A DNA stretch of 64,000 bases, from positions 20,654-84,653 of the forward strand of contig DAIDHO010000004.1 in the NCBI GenBank assembly GCA_027459675.1, given 5' to 3'. The DNA comes from Parachlamydiales bacterium (GTDB lineage Bacteria; Chlamydiota; Chlamydiia; Chlamydiales; Rhabdochlamydiaceae). The translations under genes and the position numbers were made by a program. Positions 1 to 8,357 of the stretch are shown here, piece after piece (position 1 is the first letter of the stretch; each line of letters starts with the position of its first letter). Under the pieces are notes generated by a model. It was not told the origin of the DNA. It saw only the letters and a program-made list of their open reading frames with translations, and ran no database searches.

Positions 1-81
1 CCCTAAAAAAAGCAAACCTTTAAGATAGAGAGGCTAAAAAATTTTTATTTTTTAATTTAGTTTTGATTTTAAATGCAATAA

Positions 82-109
82 TTGTTAAAATCTTTATTAA
101 AATTATAAA
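82..109 (+). promoter_or_regulatory. possible sigma66/sigma70-type promoter
   Basis: TTGTTA at 82-87 and TATAAA at 104-109 are separated by 16 bases, just upstream of the GTG start at 123. A GAGG ribosome-binding site lies at 112-115. The surrounding DNA is very AT-rich, so chance matches are likely; this is inferred from the hexamers only. Confidence 0.35.
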
Positions 110-122
110 GTGAGGTTTTATT

Positions 123-1340
123 GTGAATGGTAATTGGTTCCCACCCGTCTATCAAGCTTTGAGTCAAACGATAACTTTTGGTTCAGATGTAATAAATTTT
201 TGTCAAGAAGACAAGAAGAATCAACAAGCTATATTAAAAAGGAAGTTTGAGGAGAAAGCGACCCCCAAAAATGTAGCTATAGCCACCCTGGCTTCCACAG
301 CTGTTGTAGCAGCAGCTATCAACCCTACCACTCGGTCACTGCTTTGTGGACTTCTGGGGATATCCTATTCTCTATCCCTCATCATTCTTCAGCTTATGGT
401 ATTGGGACTTTATTTAGCTATGTCAGGTTCCAGTGGATTGTCTTCTATTGCTAATTGGGCTAAAGAGTGTGCAAAAGGGGCCCTAGGAACCAATGGAGGC
501 ATTAAAGGAAACGGTACAGGTCAAATAGAGTCTAAAACTCCTGAACCCGCAACCCCAGCTCAACAAGAAGCATCTGTAAAAAAAACCGAAGAGACTTCCT
601 CGTCTCCTCAATTAAACATACAGGAAGAAAGGGCATTTCAAGAGGTTTGGGATGAAACTAAAGGTTCTCCTCAAAATACTTCAAGTCCAAGCTTCGCTGA
701 ATTGGAAAATACGTGGAAAGAGCAATCTACCTCTCCTTCTCAAAATCCTTCAGTCTCAGCATCAAAGACGTTGGGAAACCCGCTCCAGGATTTGGATGAA
801 TTGGATAGTTTAGCTGAAGAATTCATAAAAGATATGGACTCTGAATCTTCACAATTCTCTTCTTCCACAAACAACCTGGCAAAAGAGTTTATAGAAACTA
901 ATCCTAATCCATCGAAATCTGGTTCTTCAGCAGAGAATAGAGGGAGTGGGATCGTTAACGGAGGAACAAAATCTTGGGCAGAAGAGTTTATAGAGTTGAC
1001 TCAAGAAGCCCCTAAACCATTGGGAACTGTAGCTGATTTAGTTAGAGAGTTTAATGCAGACCAAATGGCAGAGGAGTTTTTAAAAAATGAAATGAAGCCT
1101 TCTACACCGAGGATCATTAAACCTGTGATGACAGCGGTGGGGATAGGAGCGGTATTTTGCTTGGGAGCGAAGGCGATTTGGGACATTTATGGAGCTATCA
1201 AAGAAAATGATGAGCAAACGGAGCAATGGGAGGAGCAGGAAGAGATACAAAACGCTTACGCTGGAATTACTAAAAATACAGAAGAGAATAGAGATTTCGA
1301 GAAAAAACTTGGCGAGACAATAGAAAAGATGTGGGTGTAA
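123..1340 (+). CDS. Inc-like membrane protein with repeated PEX5-like pentapeptides
   Basis: No family was recognised. The 405-residue product starts at GTG with GAGG 8 bases upstream. Residues 51-65 and 74-100 form two hydrophobic segments with a very short loop, the bilobed pattern of chlamydial inclusion-membrane (Inc) proteins. A third hydrophobic stretch lies at 333-358. Between them is a Ser/Pro/Glu-rich, probably disordered region of about 230 residues. It carries repeated short helical motifs: LAEEF (230-234), LAKEF (252-256), WAEEF (285-289), LVREF (306-310) and MAEEF (315-319). WxxxF and LVxEF are the PEX14-binding signatures of the eukaryotic peroxisome receptor PEX5. The tail (360-405) is charged. 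Secretion and localisation are inferred. The resemblance could also be chance among amphipathic acidic helices. Confidence 0.75.
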   Translation: MNGNWFPPVYQALSQTITFGSDVINFCQEDKKNQQAILKRKFEEKATPKNVAIATLASTAVVAAAINPTTRSLLCGLLGISYSLSLIILQLMVLGLYLAMSGSSGLSSIANWAKECAKGALGTNGGIKGNGTGQIESKTPEPATPAQQEASVKKTEETSSSPQLNIQEERAFQEVWDETKGSPQNTSSPSFAELENTWKEQSTSPSQNPSVSASKTLGNPLQDLDELDSLAEEFIKDMDSESSQFSSSTNNLAKEFIETNPNPSKSGSSAENRGSGIVNGGTKSWAEEFIELTQEAPKPLGTVADLVREFNADQMAEEFLKNEMKPSTPRIIKPVMTAVGIGAVFCLGAKAIWDIYGAIKENDEQTEQWEEQEEIQNAYAGITKNTEENRDFEKKLGETIEKMWV

Positions 1341-1425
1341 TGCGTTTTCCACATCCCATTTAATCGATAAGATAAAAGAAGCTGCATCGTAGTCTGAAAA
1401 AGCTCTGCTGTAACTTAAAATCGAC

Positions 1426-1451
1426 TGAACTTTAGCTTAAGCAAGAGGTCT
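1426..1451 (-). repeat. intergenic GCTTAAGC repeat, copy 1
   Basis: On the minus strand this reads AGACCTCTTGCTTAAGC followed by TAAAGTTCA. It is one of seven related intergenic repeats in the window and lies 85 bases after the stop of the upstream gene. This copy has only one AGACCTC arm. The flanking bases resemble the copy at 25236, including a shared AGTCGAT. Confidence 0.6.
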
Positions 1452-1470
1452 CATTAAGTCTTTAAGGATA

Positions 1471-1506
1471 AAAGCGATTGATTCGAAAAGAATCAATCGC
1501 TTTTTT
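1471..1506. terminator. Rho-independent terminator, probably bidirectional
   Basis: A perfect 14-bp stem (1471-1484 with 1490-1503) has a 5-base loop and is followed by a run of six T on the plus strand. On the minus strand the stem is followed by four T. It can end transcription of the upstream plus-strand gene and of the two minus-strand tRNAs. Confidence 0.85.
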
Positions 1507-1511
1507 GTTAT

Positions 1512-1585
1512 CGCGAGAGACGGGGCTCGAACCCGCAACCTCTGCCGTGACAGGGCAGCGCTCTAACCAGTTGAGCTACTCCCGC
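1512..1585 (-). tRNA. tRNA-Asp (GTC)
   Basis: A 74-nt cloverleaf is visible on the minus strand. The acceptor stem GCGGGAG pairs with CTCTCGC (one G-U), the discriminator is G, the D arm is AGCTCAACTGGTTAGAGC, and the T arm contains GGTTCGAGCC. The anticodon loop CTGTCAC gives anticodon GTC. No CCA is encoded. It lies 15 bases downstream of tRNA-Val, so both are probably co-transcribed. Confidence 0.95.
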
Positions 1586-1600
1586 ACAGGTGTGTGGGAT

Positions 1601-1673
1601 TGGGCGCAACAGGACTCGAACCTATGACCACCTGTGTGTAAGACAGGCGCTCTACCAACTGAGCTATACGCCC
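1601..1673 (-). tRNA. tRNA-Val (TAC)
   Basis: A 73-nt cloverleaf on the minus strand has acceptor stem GGGCGTA/TGCGCCC, discriminator A and T-arm GGTTCGAGTCC. The anticodon loop CTTACAC gives anticodon TAC. The 3' CCA is not encoded. It is upstream of tRNA-Asp on the same strand. Confidence 0.95.
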
Positions 1674-1699
1674 CAAAATCTTAAGGGAGTAAAGGTATC

Positions 1700-4615
1700 T
1701 TAAATAGGGATAATTGGCAAAGGATTTTGAAGTAAGAGATTCTCTTTTTCAAAAAACTCTTCCGCTCCTAGCGATACAACCACGCTCTTTTCAAGACGAG
1801 GGCGGAGCTCATGCTGAACGGCACGCATTATTTCTTGGGGGGTTAAAGAAAGGAGCCGGTCACGGAAATGTTGGCGGTGCTCTAAGGACCTTCCTTCGCG
1901 CAAAAAGGCATAAGATAGAGCACCTTGATTGGCAGGTGCGATAGGGCTGTCGAGGGCTTGGATTGATTCCAGTTTAGCTGCTTCGAGATCTTCTAGGGTA
2001 AAACTTCCTTGAGCAATCGCCTCGACTGCTTCTTTAAAAGTCTTTAAAGAGGAAGCCAAGTGAGGGTCCCGAAAGGTATGAAAAGTAAAGTGACCTAAAG
2101 CGGGTGCGTAGGTTGTTCCGGCTCCATAGGCACCTCCTTGCTCCCGAATTTTAGGGTGAAGAACCAGGTGATCCATGAGTTGAGATGCCGTTGCAAGGGC
2201 AGGGGCATGGGGATTGAGGTAGCTTGCAGTCTTTAGACCCTGGCAGGTGAAGAAGACAGGAGAAGCAATAGGACGAAACTGCGAAAGGGCAGGCAAGGGG
2301 GGGGAAGGCGTTTGCCATGCATGATAAGCTCTGGAAGGAAAATCCCAAAACTCACTTAAGGGAAGATTGTCATACGCTTTTTGAGAGCACGTTAGAACCA
2401 GGTGGGGATTCTTGAGTGAAATAAGCCTCTCTTTGAGATCATGCAATTTTTCAATGATAGCAGGGAGGTGGCTTGGAAGATCTTGCGCAATTTTTTGTAT
2501 CCACTGAAAATAAGAAAGACCTTGCCATTGCTCCGAAATATAACCGACTGGAGATAAGCCGCTCAGCGCTTGTACTGAAGCATACCGAAGGCTATTTTTA
2601 GTCAGTTTTTGCTGTAGGGCTGTATGCAGTTGTTCAATCAACTCTTTAATACGATCGGTCTCATCGAAACGGCACTCCAGGGCCCATTCTTTTAGAATTT
2701 TGAGCATCATAGGAGCGTGTCTTTCTAGGGCTTTACTACGTAGGACAAGAGCCGGGTTGATACGCGTGGGGTCTTCCATGCTTGGATAGAGAGCAAGTAA
2801 GCCACTGAGTCCGCCTACATATGCTTGTAGAAACTCTAAGTTTTTTACATAGTCGCGCTTTCCAACCCCTAATTCAGGCATCAAAGATACAAAAAGTTGA
2901 GCGTAAGGAAGCTCTGGAACTGATAAAAATGGAAGATCCATTACAAGATCAACATACACAAAACCATTCGTGAAAGTCGGATGAAAAAAGACATTCTCCA
3001 TCTGTTTTAATGGGAAATGCCTTGTCATTACCGGTACATCATCCAATGTGACCTTTGGAAGGCAATCGAGATTTTGATGCTCCTCTGCTTTCTGGAATTC
3101 TTCCAAATGTTTCATTACCTGGACGATTTGCTTCTTCTGCTCTAAAGAAAGCGTTTCAGAAAGTTTTTGTAATTTTTTGTTTTCTTCTTCTTGTTCTTTT
3201 TCGAGCAGTTTTGCATCCGGCCGCATCACAGCACGAACGCGATGCCTATTTTCAATCAGCATCTGATAGATAAGATGAGGAAGAAAGTCGGGATTTTTCA
3301 GCTTTTCTCTCAGCTGCGCAAAGAGGGTGTGGATCTTCAGTGCTTTTTCGGGCTTTCCCCCTTGCTGTTGAACGAGGCCCGCACGTAAGAAAAGAGAGAG
3401 TCCAAAAGGTCCTTGTTCATTGCCAATTTCCGTCCTTGAAAGCTCCAGTTGATGCAGAGAGGCTTCAATGAGATAAGAAGGAATCCCTTTTTGGGCGATC
3501 TCGCGCAGTGTTTTAAAAATAAGAGCTTCAAGAGCTTCCGCGTGGGCAGAGTTACATCCTTTACACACGAGGAGATAGGGAACTTCGGACAGCTCCGGAT
3601 CTAAAAAAGCGTCGGCCGTTGCACAAAGTCCTGATTGAAGAAGAGGGAGTTTAAGAAGGGAAGCATCTGTTTCCATTAAAATGGCATCTAAAAGCTCCAG
3701 GGCAAGGAGGGTATCTTGTTCAGAGGCTTCAGCTGTCAGCCAACTCCATGCAATCATGGCTTGTGACTCATCTTGACTTGCAAAAGGGTAGACTCCTTCG
3801 ACATTTTTAGGATTTTTAAATCTTTTTTGTTTCAGGGGAGAGGGAAGAGGGGGCACTTTAGGGGTATTTTTCAACACATTGCATTCAATAACATCCAGAT
3901 GTTTTTTAAGAGGCAGGTTCCCATAAAAGAAAAAAAGGCAACGGGAAGGATGGTAGAAGGTTTTATGAAATTGGAGGAGTTCTTCATAAGAAAGAGAAGG
4001 TATAAAGGCAGGATCTCCTCCTGCAATGTGAGCATACGTCAAATCGGGCATAAGGTGAGAGGTCACAGTATGCCACAGACGTGCATCAGGAGAAGCTAGC
4101 GCCCCTTTCATTTCGTTAAAAACAACTCCCTTCCAAAGGAGGGGGCTGTGGAGGTCTTCAGGATTTTTGAGCTCCAGGCGGTGTCCCTCTTGTAAAAAAC
4201 TCTCTTTCTTGAGCTGGGGATAGAAGATAGCATCCAGGTAGACTTCTAAAAGGTTATAAAAGTCTTTTTCGACCTGCGAGGCCGCTGGATAACATGTAAA
4301 ATCGGCTCCGGTGAGGGCGTTCATGAATGTGGTAAGACTCCGCCGCGTCATCGCAAAAAAAGGGTCTTTAACGGGAAATTTGCGAGATCCGCAGAGGACA
4401 GTATGCTCTAGGATATGGGCAACCCCATTCGAGCTAGAGGGAAGGGTCTGGAAAGAGAGGCAGAAGAGGTTTTCAGGGTCCTCACAAGCAAGATGGAGTA
4501 CTTTTGACCCACAGTCTGCATGCTCTAATTCGATTAATTCTGATTTAATCTCCTCAATATCAATAACTTGCGTAACTTTAAAGGAAAGATAACAATCACC
4601 GATTTTCCAGCCCAT
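1700..4615 (-). CDS. insulinase-family (M16C, PreP/Cym1-like) zinc metalloprotease
   Basis: This is a 971-residue, full-length M16C peptidase. M16C enzymes are a single chain of two halves that enclose and degrade unfolded peptides. The inverted zinc motif HILEH is at residues 67-71, in context VAHILEHTVLCGS. The third ligand is probably Glu168 in FNEMKGAL. The C-terminal half contains the conserved REQGGAYGAG segment that helps bind substrate backbone. No signal peptide is visible, so a cytoplasmic peptide-clearing role is likely. Chlamydia carries a comparable gene (CT806, ptr), though this assignment is from memory. It is transcribed toward the tRNA-Val gene and has an IS982-type element just upstream. 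Confidence 0.9.
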   Translation of the reverse strand: MGWKIGDCYLSFKVTQVIDIEEIKSELIELEHADCGSKVLHLACEDPENLFCLSFQTLPSSSNGVAHILEHTVLCGSRKFPVKDPFFAMTRRSLTTFMNALTGADFTCYPAASQVEKDFYNLLEVYLDAIFYPQLKKESFLQEGHRLELKNPEDLHSPLLWKGVVFNEMKGALASPDARLWHTVTSHLMPDLTYAHIAGGDPAFIPSLSYEELLQFHKTFYHPSRCLFFFYGNLPLKKHLDVIECNVLKNTPKVPPLPSPLKQKRFKNPKNVEGVYPFASQDESQAMIAWSWLTAEASEQDTLLALELLDAILMETDASLLKLPLLQSGLCATADAFLDPELSEVPYLLVCKGCNSAHAEALEALIFKTLREIAQKGIPSYLIEASLHQLELSRTEIGNEQGPFGLSLFLRAGLVQQQGGKPEKALKIHTLFAQLREKLKNPDFLPHLIYQMLIENRHRVRAVMRPDAKLLEKEQEEENKKLQKLSETLSLEQKKQIVQVMKHLEEFQKAEEHQNLDCLPKVTLDDVPVMTRHFPLKQMENVFFHPTFTNGFVYVDLVMDLPFLSVPELPYAQLFVSLMPELGVGKRDYVKNLEFLQAYVGGLSGLLALYPSMEDPTRINPALVLRSKALERHAPMMLKILKEWALECRFDETDRIKELIEQLHTALQQKLTKNSLRYASVQALSGLSPVGYISEQWQGLSYFQWIQKIAQDLPSHLPAIIEKLHDLKERLISLKNPHLVLTCSQKAYDNLPLSEFWDFPSRAYHAWQTPSPPLPALSQFRPIASPVFFTCQGLKTASYLNPHAPALATASQLMDHLVLHPKIREQGGAYGAGTTYAPALGHFTFHTFRDPHLASSLKTFKEAVEAIAQGSFTLEDLEAAKLESIQALDSPIAPANQGALSYAFLREGRSLEHRQHFRDRLLSLTPQEIMRAVQHELRPRLEKSVVVSLGAEEFFEKENLLLQNPLPIIPI

Positions 4616-4712
4616 ACGTACCTTGCATGCTAGCAGAAAGGGGGGCTTTCGCTAAACAATATTTTTGGTTCTTCCATCAAATTATAGGTGTGATCGGCCC
4701 CCTTGCAGCTGT

Positions 4713-5727
4713 TATATAACGCGAGTTCGGGATTAACTCATAGACAGCAATAGAGATGACTCTTGTGGGGAAAGTCGAAGAGAAGGTTTGTTAGGCTGCA
4801 ACTGATAACCAATAAGACCTCCGAATAAATTGGCTAAAAAGTTTATACGCGAGCGATGACGGTGATGCTCTATCTGGCATCCGTTTTTCAACCGATTATG
4901 CACACTCTCGATCACTCCTCTTGTTCGCAGCATCAGCTTTTCCCAACAGCTCATTAGCCTGTTTTTCATATTCGACCGGATCCGTGTTACAAGTTTAATG
5001 CCTTTTTCATAGAGCCGTTCGAACACTTTCTTAGATAAATAGCCTTTATCTCCAAAGAGATACCCAAAGAGCTTTTTTACCAGAAAGTCGACAGGAACAA
5101 GGTCGTGGGTGCTTCCATCGGTGAGTTGAAAAGCCAGTATTTCTCCATTTTCATTGACGATCAGATGGAGTTTTACGCCAAAGAACCACCCGGTTGAAGT
5201 TTTTCCTTTTGAAGCAAGCCCTTTAAAAGTTTTATGGAAAGAGGCTCGCCGAATATGACAAACAGTAAGGATTGTGCTGTCGATAAAGGAAATCCCTGAG
5301 CAATCTGCTAGCAAGGAGAGCAGGTAGCAGAACAAAGGAAAAATTGTCCTAGGAATCAACTCGATGAAGCGATTGTAGCTCACCAGAGTAGGGAAGTAGC
5401 TCCGAAGGTTGATTTGCTCAGAAAGATAAAAATCTTTGAAAGTACGCATCTTAGAGTAATGGAATGCGACAATAACTGTCATAATCTCGCTCATATGCAT
5501 CTGAGAGGTTCTGGTCACATACCCGCGGATGGGTAATAAAAATTGACTGAATTCTGATTCAAACATAGTGGAAAAATCATCAATTGAGCAAAATAGAGAT
5601 ATCAAAAGGTTTTCGAACATTTTGGGTCCTGTTGTTTGTGGTTGGTAGCAAAGACAACAGGATTTTTTATTCCCTAAAATTTTTCAATCTTTTTCTGTAT
5701 GAGCTAATCCCGAACTCGCGTTATATA
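4713..5727 (-). mobile_element. complete IS982-type insertion sequence
   Basis: This element of about 1015 bp is bounded by near-perfect inverted repeats of about 29 bp: TATATAACGCGAGTTCGGGA... at 4713-4741 and its complement at 5699-5727, with one A/G mismatch. It contains a single intact transposase gene. No clear target-site duplication is seen outside the ends. It sits in the intergenic space between the M16C protease gene and rpmE2 and breaks no recognisable gene. Confidence 0.9.
4733..5620 (-). CDS. IS982-family DDE transposase
   Basis: The 295-residue protein is full length for IS982 transposases, which cut and paste the element by a DDE mechanism. Candidate catalytic residues are Asp114 in FIDSTILTVC, Asp191 in GDKGYLS and Glu238 in RGVIESVHN. 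The family-typical stretch KTSTGWFFGVKLHLI lies at 140-154, and HHRHRS is near the C-terminus. There is no frameshift or stop inside, and the gene is framed by intact inverted repeats, so the element may still be active. Confidence 0.93.
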   Translation of the reverse strand: MFENLLISLFCSIDDFSTMFESEFSQFLLPIRGYVTRTSQMHMSEIMTVIVAFHYSKMRTFKDFYLSEQINLRSYFPTLVSYNRFIELIPRTIFPLFCYLLSLLADCSGISFIDSTILTVCHIRRASFHKTFKGLASKGKTSTGWFFGVKLHLIVNENGEILAFQLTDGSTHDLVPVDFLVKKLFGYLFGDKGYLSKKVFERLYEKGIKLVTRIRSNMKNRLMSCWEKLMLRTRGVIESVHNRLKNGCQIEHHRHRSRINFLANLFGGLIGYQLQPNKPSLRLSPQESSLLLSMS

Positions 5728-6009
5728 CTTTTCGTGAATGAAATTTTTGATGAACAAAAATTTCATTTGATGGCATTACATTTGCATGATTTTTTTTGAC
5801 CGAGCACGAAAGAGAGCAGCTTACGCTCCAGCCCCAGCGAGAAAGAGATGAGCGAATATGCGATCGGATCAAGGCTATCCTGACTGTCTCATAGGCTATT
5901 TTTTTTGAGTCAAAAAATTCTTTTTAGTGGGAGCTCTGGAGAAGGTTTTTAACGCTTGTATTAAAAAAAAGGAGCATGTTAAATTACTTTGTTTAAAAGG
6001 ATTTACATT
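5728..6009. other. intergenic region between IS982 element and rpmE2
   Basis: About 280 bases without a supported gene. The right part is AT-rich and contains an AAGGAG-like site at 5968-5973 and the ribosome-binding site of rpmE2 (AAAAGG, 5995-6000). I see no RNA gene or convincing promoter pair here. Confidence 0.4.
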
Positions 6010-6327
6010 ATGAAAGATAAAATACATCCTCCTTATCAAGATGTGCTCTTTGTCGATTCTTCAACGGGTAAAAAATTTGTATGTGGCTCGACTTTACAAC
6101 CGAAAGAACGGGAAATGTTTGAGGGTAAAGAATACCCTGTTTACCGTCTTTCTATTTCGTCTTTTTCTCATCCCTTCTTTACAGGAGCAAATCAATTTAT
6201 TGACTCTGAAGGTCGAGTAGATAAATTCCAAAAACGTTACCAGAAGAAAAAGCAAGAAGAAGTCAAAGTTGCCGAAACTGTTCCTGAGAAAGGCAAGAAA
6301 AAAGCGACCCGTAAAAAGCCTTCCTAA
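6010..6327 (+). CDS. rpmE2: 50S ribosomal protein L31 type B (bL31)
   Basis: The 105-residue product matches chlamydial L31 in length and sequence landmarks: [17 protein letters not shown] near the N-terminus, [10 protein letters not shown] in the middle and a Lys-rich tail. It lacks paired CxxC zinc motifs, so it is the zinc-independent type B form. An upstream in-frame TTG at 5989 would add seven residues. I chose ATG at 6010 because AAAAGG lies 9 bases before it and the homologous chlamydial protein begins similarly. It opens the conserved rpmE2-prfA-prmC-ffh run, with prfA only 15 bases downstream. Confidence 0.93.
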   Translation: MKDKIHPPYQDVLFVDSSTGKKFVCGSTLQPKEREMFEGKEYPVYRLSISSFSHPFFTGANQFIDSEGRVDKFQKRYQKKKQEEVKVAETVPEKGKKKATRKKPS

Positions 6328-6342
6328 TCTCCTACATCTCTC

Positions 6343-7437
6343 ATGGAAGAAACGAGATTGAAGAGAAGAATCGAAGAAATGCTCGCCCGTTTTCAGACGG
6401 TGGAGCACCTTCTAGGAGAACCGGAGGTTTTTAATAATCAAGCTAAATACCGTGAGTTGACGCAAGAACATGCCTATTTAGGTGATGTTAAAGAAGTAGT
6501 CGACAAAATTGAAAAAAACTCGAAGCAACTCCAGCAAAATGAAGCGCTTTTAAAACTCGAGGCAGATCCGGAACTCGTGCAAATGATCCATGATGATAAT
6601 GTAGCCCTTGAAAGCTTGCTTCAAAACTTGAAAGTTCAGCTTGAAACTCTCTTAGTCCCCCCCGATCCGTTAGACAATCGAAATGTGATCATGGAAATTC
6701 GGGCAGGAACGGGAGGAGACGAAGCAGCCATCTTTGTGGGCGATTGTGTTCGGATGTATAAATGTTACGCTGAGACCAAAGGATGGAAGCACGACGCTCT
6801 TTCTGCAACACCCTCTGAGAGAGGCGGCTATAAAGAATATGTCATGACTATCTCGGGACAGCAGGTTTTTCGACTTCTGCGTAATGAGGCTGGCACCCAC
6901 CGTGTACAAAGGGTTCCAGAGACAGAAGCACAAGGGCGGGTCCATACTTCAGCCATTACAGTTGCGGTGCTTCCCGAGCCCACTGAGGAAGAGCAACTGC
7001 AAATCAATCCAGCTGAGCTGCGCATTGATACTTATCGATCTTCAGGCGCAGGGGGTCAACACGTCAATACCACCGATTCAGCCGTTCGCATCACTCACAT
7101 TCCAACTGGGACTGTGGTGACATGCCAAGATGAGAGAAGTCAGATCAAAAATCGGGAAAAGGCTCTTCGCCTGCTGTCTGCAAAAATTGTGGAAGAAAAA
7201 AGGCGTAAAGAAGAAGAGGAGATGGCTTCTCTTCGTTCTTCTCAAGTGGGATCTGGCGATCGGTCCGAACGTATCCGTACCTACAATTTCTCTCAAAATC
7301 GGGTCACTGATCATCGGATCAATCTGACTCTCTACAATCTAAACGATGTGCTGGATGGAAAACTCGATCCATTTACCCAAGCCCTTGTCGCCCATTTCTA
7401 TGAACTCAAATTGGCCGGCGATGAAAACAGTCAGTGA
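6343..7437 (+). CDS. prfA: peptide chain release factor 1
   Basis: RF1 reads UAA and UAG stop codons in the ribosomal A site and triggers peptide release. The product has 364 residues, a normal length. The universal GGQ is in [11 protein letters not shown] with Gln239, the residue methylated by PrmC. The codon-recognition P-x-T motif is PET in [10 protein letters not shown], which identifies RF1 rather than RF2. The N-terminal 100 residues are helical, as expected for domain 1. The gene overlaps prmC by 17 bases, pairing substrate and modifying enzyme. Confidence 0.97.
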   Translation: MEETRLKRRIEEMLARFQTVEHLLGEPEVFNNQAKYRELTQEHAYLGDVKEVVDKIEKNSKQLQQNEALLKLEADPELVQMIHDDNVALESLLQNLKVQLETLLVPPDPLDNRNVIMEIRAGTGGDEAAIFVGDCVRMYKCYAETKGWKHDALSATPSERGGYKEYVMTISGQQVFRLLRNEAGTHRVQRVPETEAQGRVHTSAITVAVLPEPTEEEQLQINPAELRIDTYRSSGAGGQHVNTTDSAVRITHIPTGTVVTCQDERSQIKNREKALRLLSAKIVEEKRRKEEEEMASLRSSQVGSGDRSERIRTYNFSQNRVTDHRINLTLYNLNDVLDGKLDPFTQALVAHFYELKLAGDENSQ

Positions 7438-8257
7438 TATTTTAAAACTTTCAACCGAATTTTTAACACATAGGGGGATTGTAAATCCCCGAAGACAGGT
7501 GGAAGAGCTACTCTCGCATGTTCTGAATCTTCCTCGCATTGAGCTTTATATGCAATTTGATCGTCCCGTGATGGAGCTTGAGCTTGAAAAGCTTCGGGCC
7601 TATTTAAAAATGGGGGCTCAAAAAATGCCGTGGCAATATATTTTGGGGCAGGTGCAATTTTTGGGATGTTCTATCGAAGTTTCACGTGATGTGCTTATCC
7701 CCAGGCCTGAGACAGAGATTTTAGCTGATATGATTCTCAAAGAGCTCCCCGCAGCTCCTATTGTGATCTGGGATGTGTGCTGTGGGTCTGGGTGTGTGGG
7801 GATCGCTCTCAAAAAGAAAAAACTGAAAGCGACCGTAATTTTATCAGATCTTTCCCATAAAGCGATTGAAATGGCTCGCAAAAATGCCCAAAAAAATGAA
7901 GTTGAGGTTATTTTAAGGCAGGGGGATCTCTTAAAACCTTTTGAAGGGGAGAAAGCCGATATCGTTGTCTGTAATCCTCCCTACGTTTCAGAAGAGGAAT
8001 ATGCACACTTAGATCCCCAAGTGCGTGACTTTGAACCCAAAGAAGCCCTGGTCGCAGAAAAGCAGGGGATGGCGTTTTATGAACGGCTATCAACAGAACT
8101 CTCTTCTTACTTGAACCCGGGCGGTAAAGTCTATTTAGAAATTGGCACGGCGATGGGGGGGCGTCTTCATCAGCTATTCTCCAAGCAGGGATGGAGGGTT
8201 ATAGAGATCATGAAAGACTGGTCTTCACACGATCGATTTATAAAGCTATCTTTTTAA
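7421..8257 (+). CDS. prmC: release-factor glutamine N5-methyltransferase PrmC (HemK)
   Basis: PrmC transfers a methyl group from S-adenosylmethionine to the Gln of the GGQ motif of RF1 and RF2. The 278-residue protein has an N-terminal helical RF-binding domain and a Rossmann-type methyltransferase domain. The SAM-binding loop is [12 protein letters not shown], and the glutamine-binding NPPY is at 185-188 in [13 protein letters not shown] longer reading frame exists upstream inside prfA. ATG at 7421 gives the usual family start (MKTVSDIL...) and a 17-base overlap with prfA, which suggests translational coupling. Confidence 0.95.
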   Translation: MKTVSDILKLSTEFLTHRGIVNPRRQVEELLSHVLNLPRIELYMQFDRPVMELELEKLRAYLKMGAQKMPWQYILGQVQFLGCSIEVSRDVLIPRPETEILADMILKELPAAPIVIWDVCCGSGCVGIALKKKKLKATVILSDLSHKAIEMARKNAQKNEVEVILRQGDLLKPFEGEKADIVVCNPPYVSEEEYAHLDPQVRDFEPKEALVAEKQGMAFYERLSTELSSYLNPGGKVYLEIGTAMGGRLHQLFSKQGWRVIEIMKDWSSHDRFIKLSF

Positions 8258-8298
8258 AACAGATCTCTAGTACAATTTTATTTAAACTTTAGCATTTG

Positions 8299-8338
8299 TA
8301 TCTTATAAATCCCTTGAAATAGAGGGGCTTTTAAGATA
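8299..8338. other. imperfect inverted repeat upstream of ffh
   Basis: TATCTTA at 8299-8305 and TAAGATA at 8332-8338 can pair, and the inner bases pair partly (ATCCCT with AGGGGC). It lies 20 bases before the ffh start. It could be a leader hairpin or a weak terminator of the prfA-prmC unit. Pairing is visible; the function is inferred. Confidence 0.3.
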
Positions 8339-8357
8339 AGATAGTGACCTTCAATTT

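Noticed and set aside
3773..4099. 108-residue plus-strand frame inside the M16C protease gene
   Set aside because: Antisense to conserved coding sequence with no independent support.
5684..5872. Short minus-strand frame overlapping the right end of the IS982-type element
   Set aside because: It crosses the IS terminal repeat and has no coding signature.
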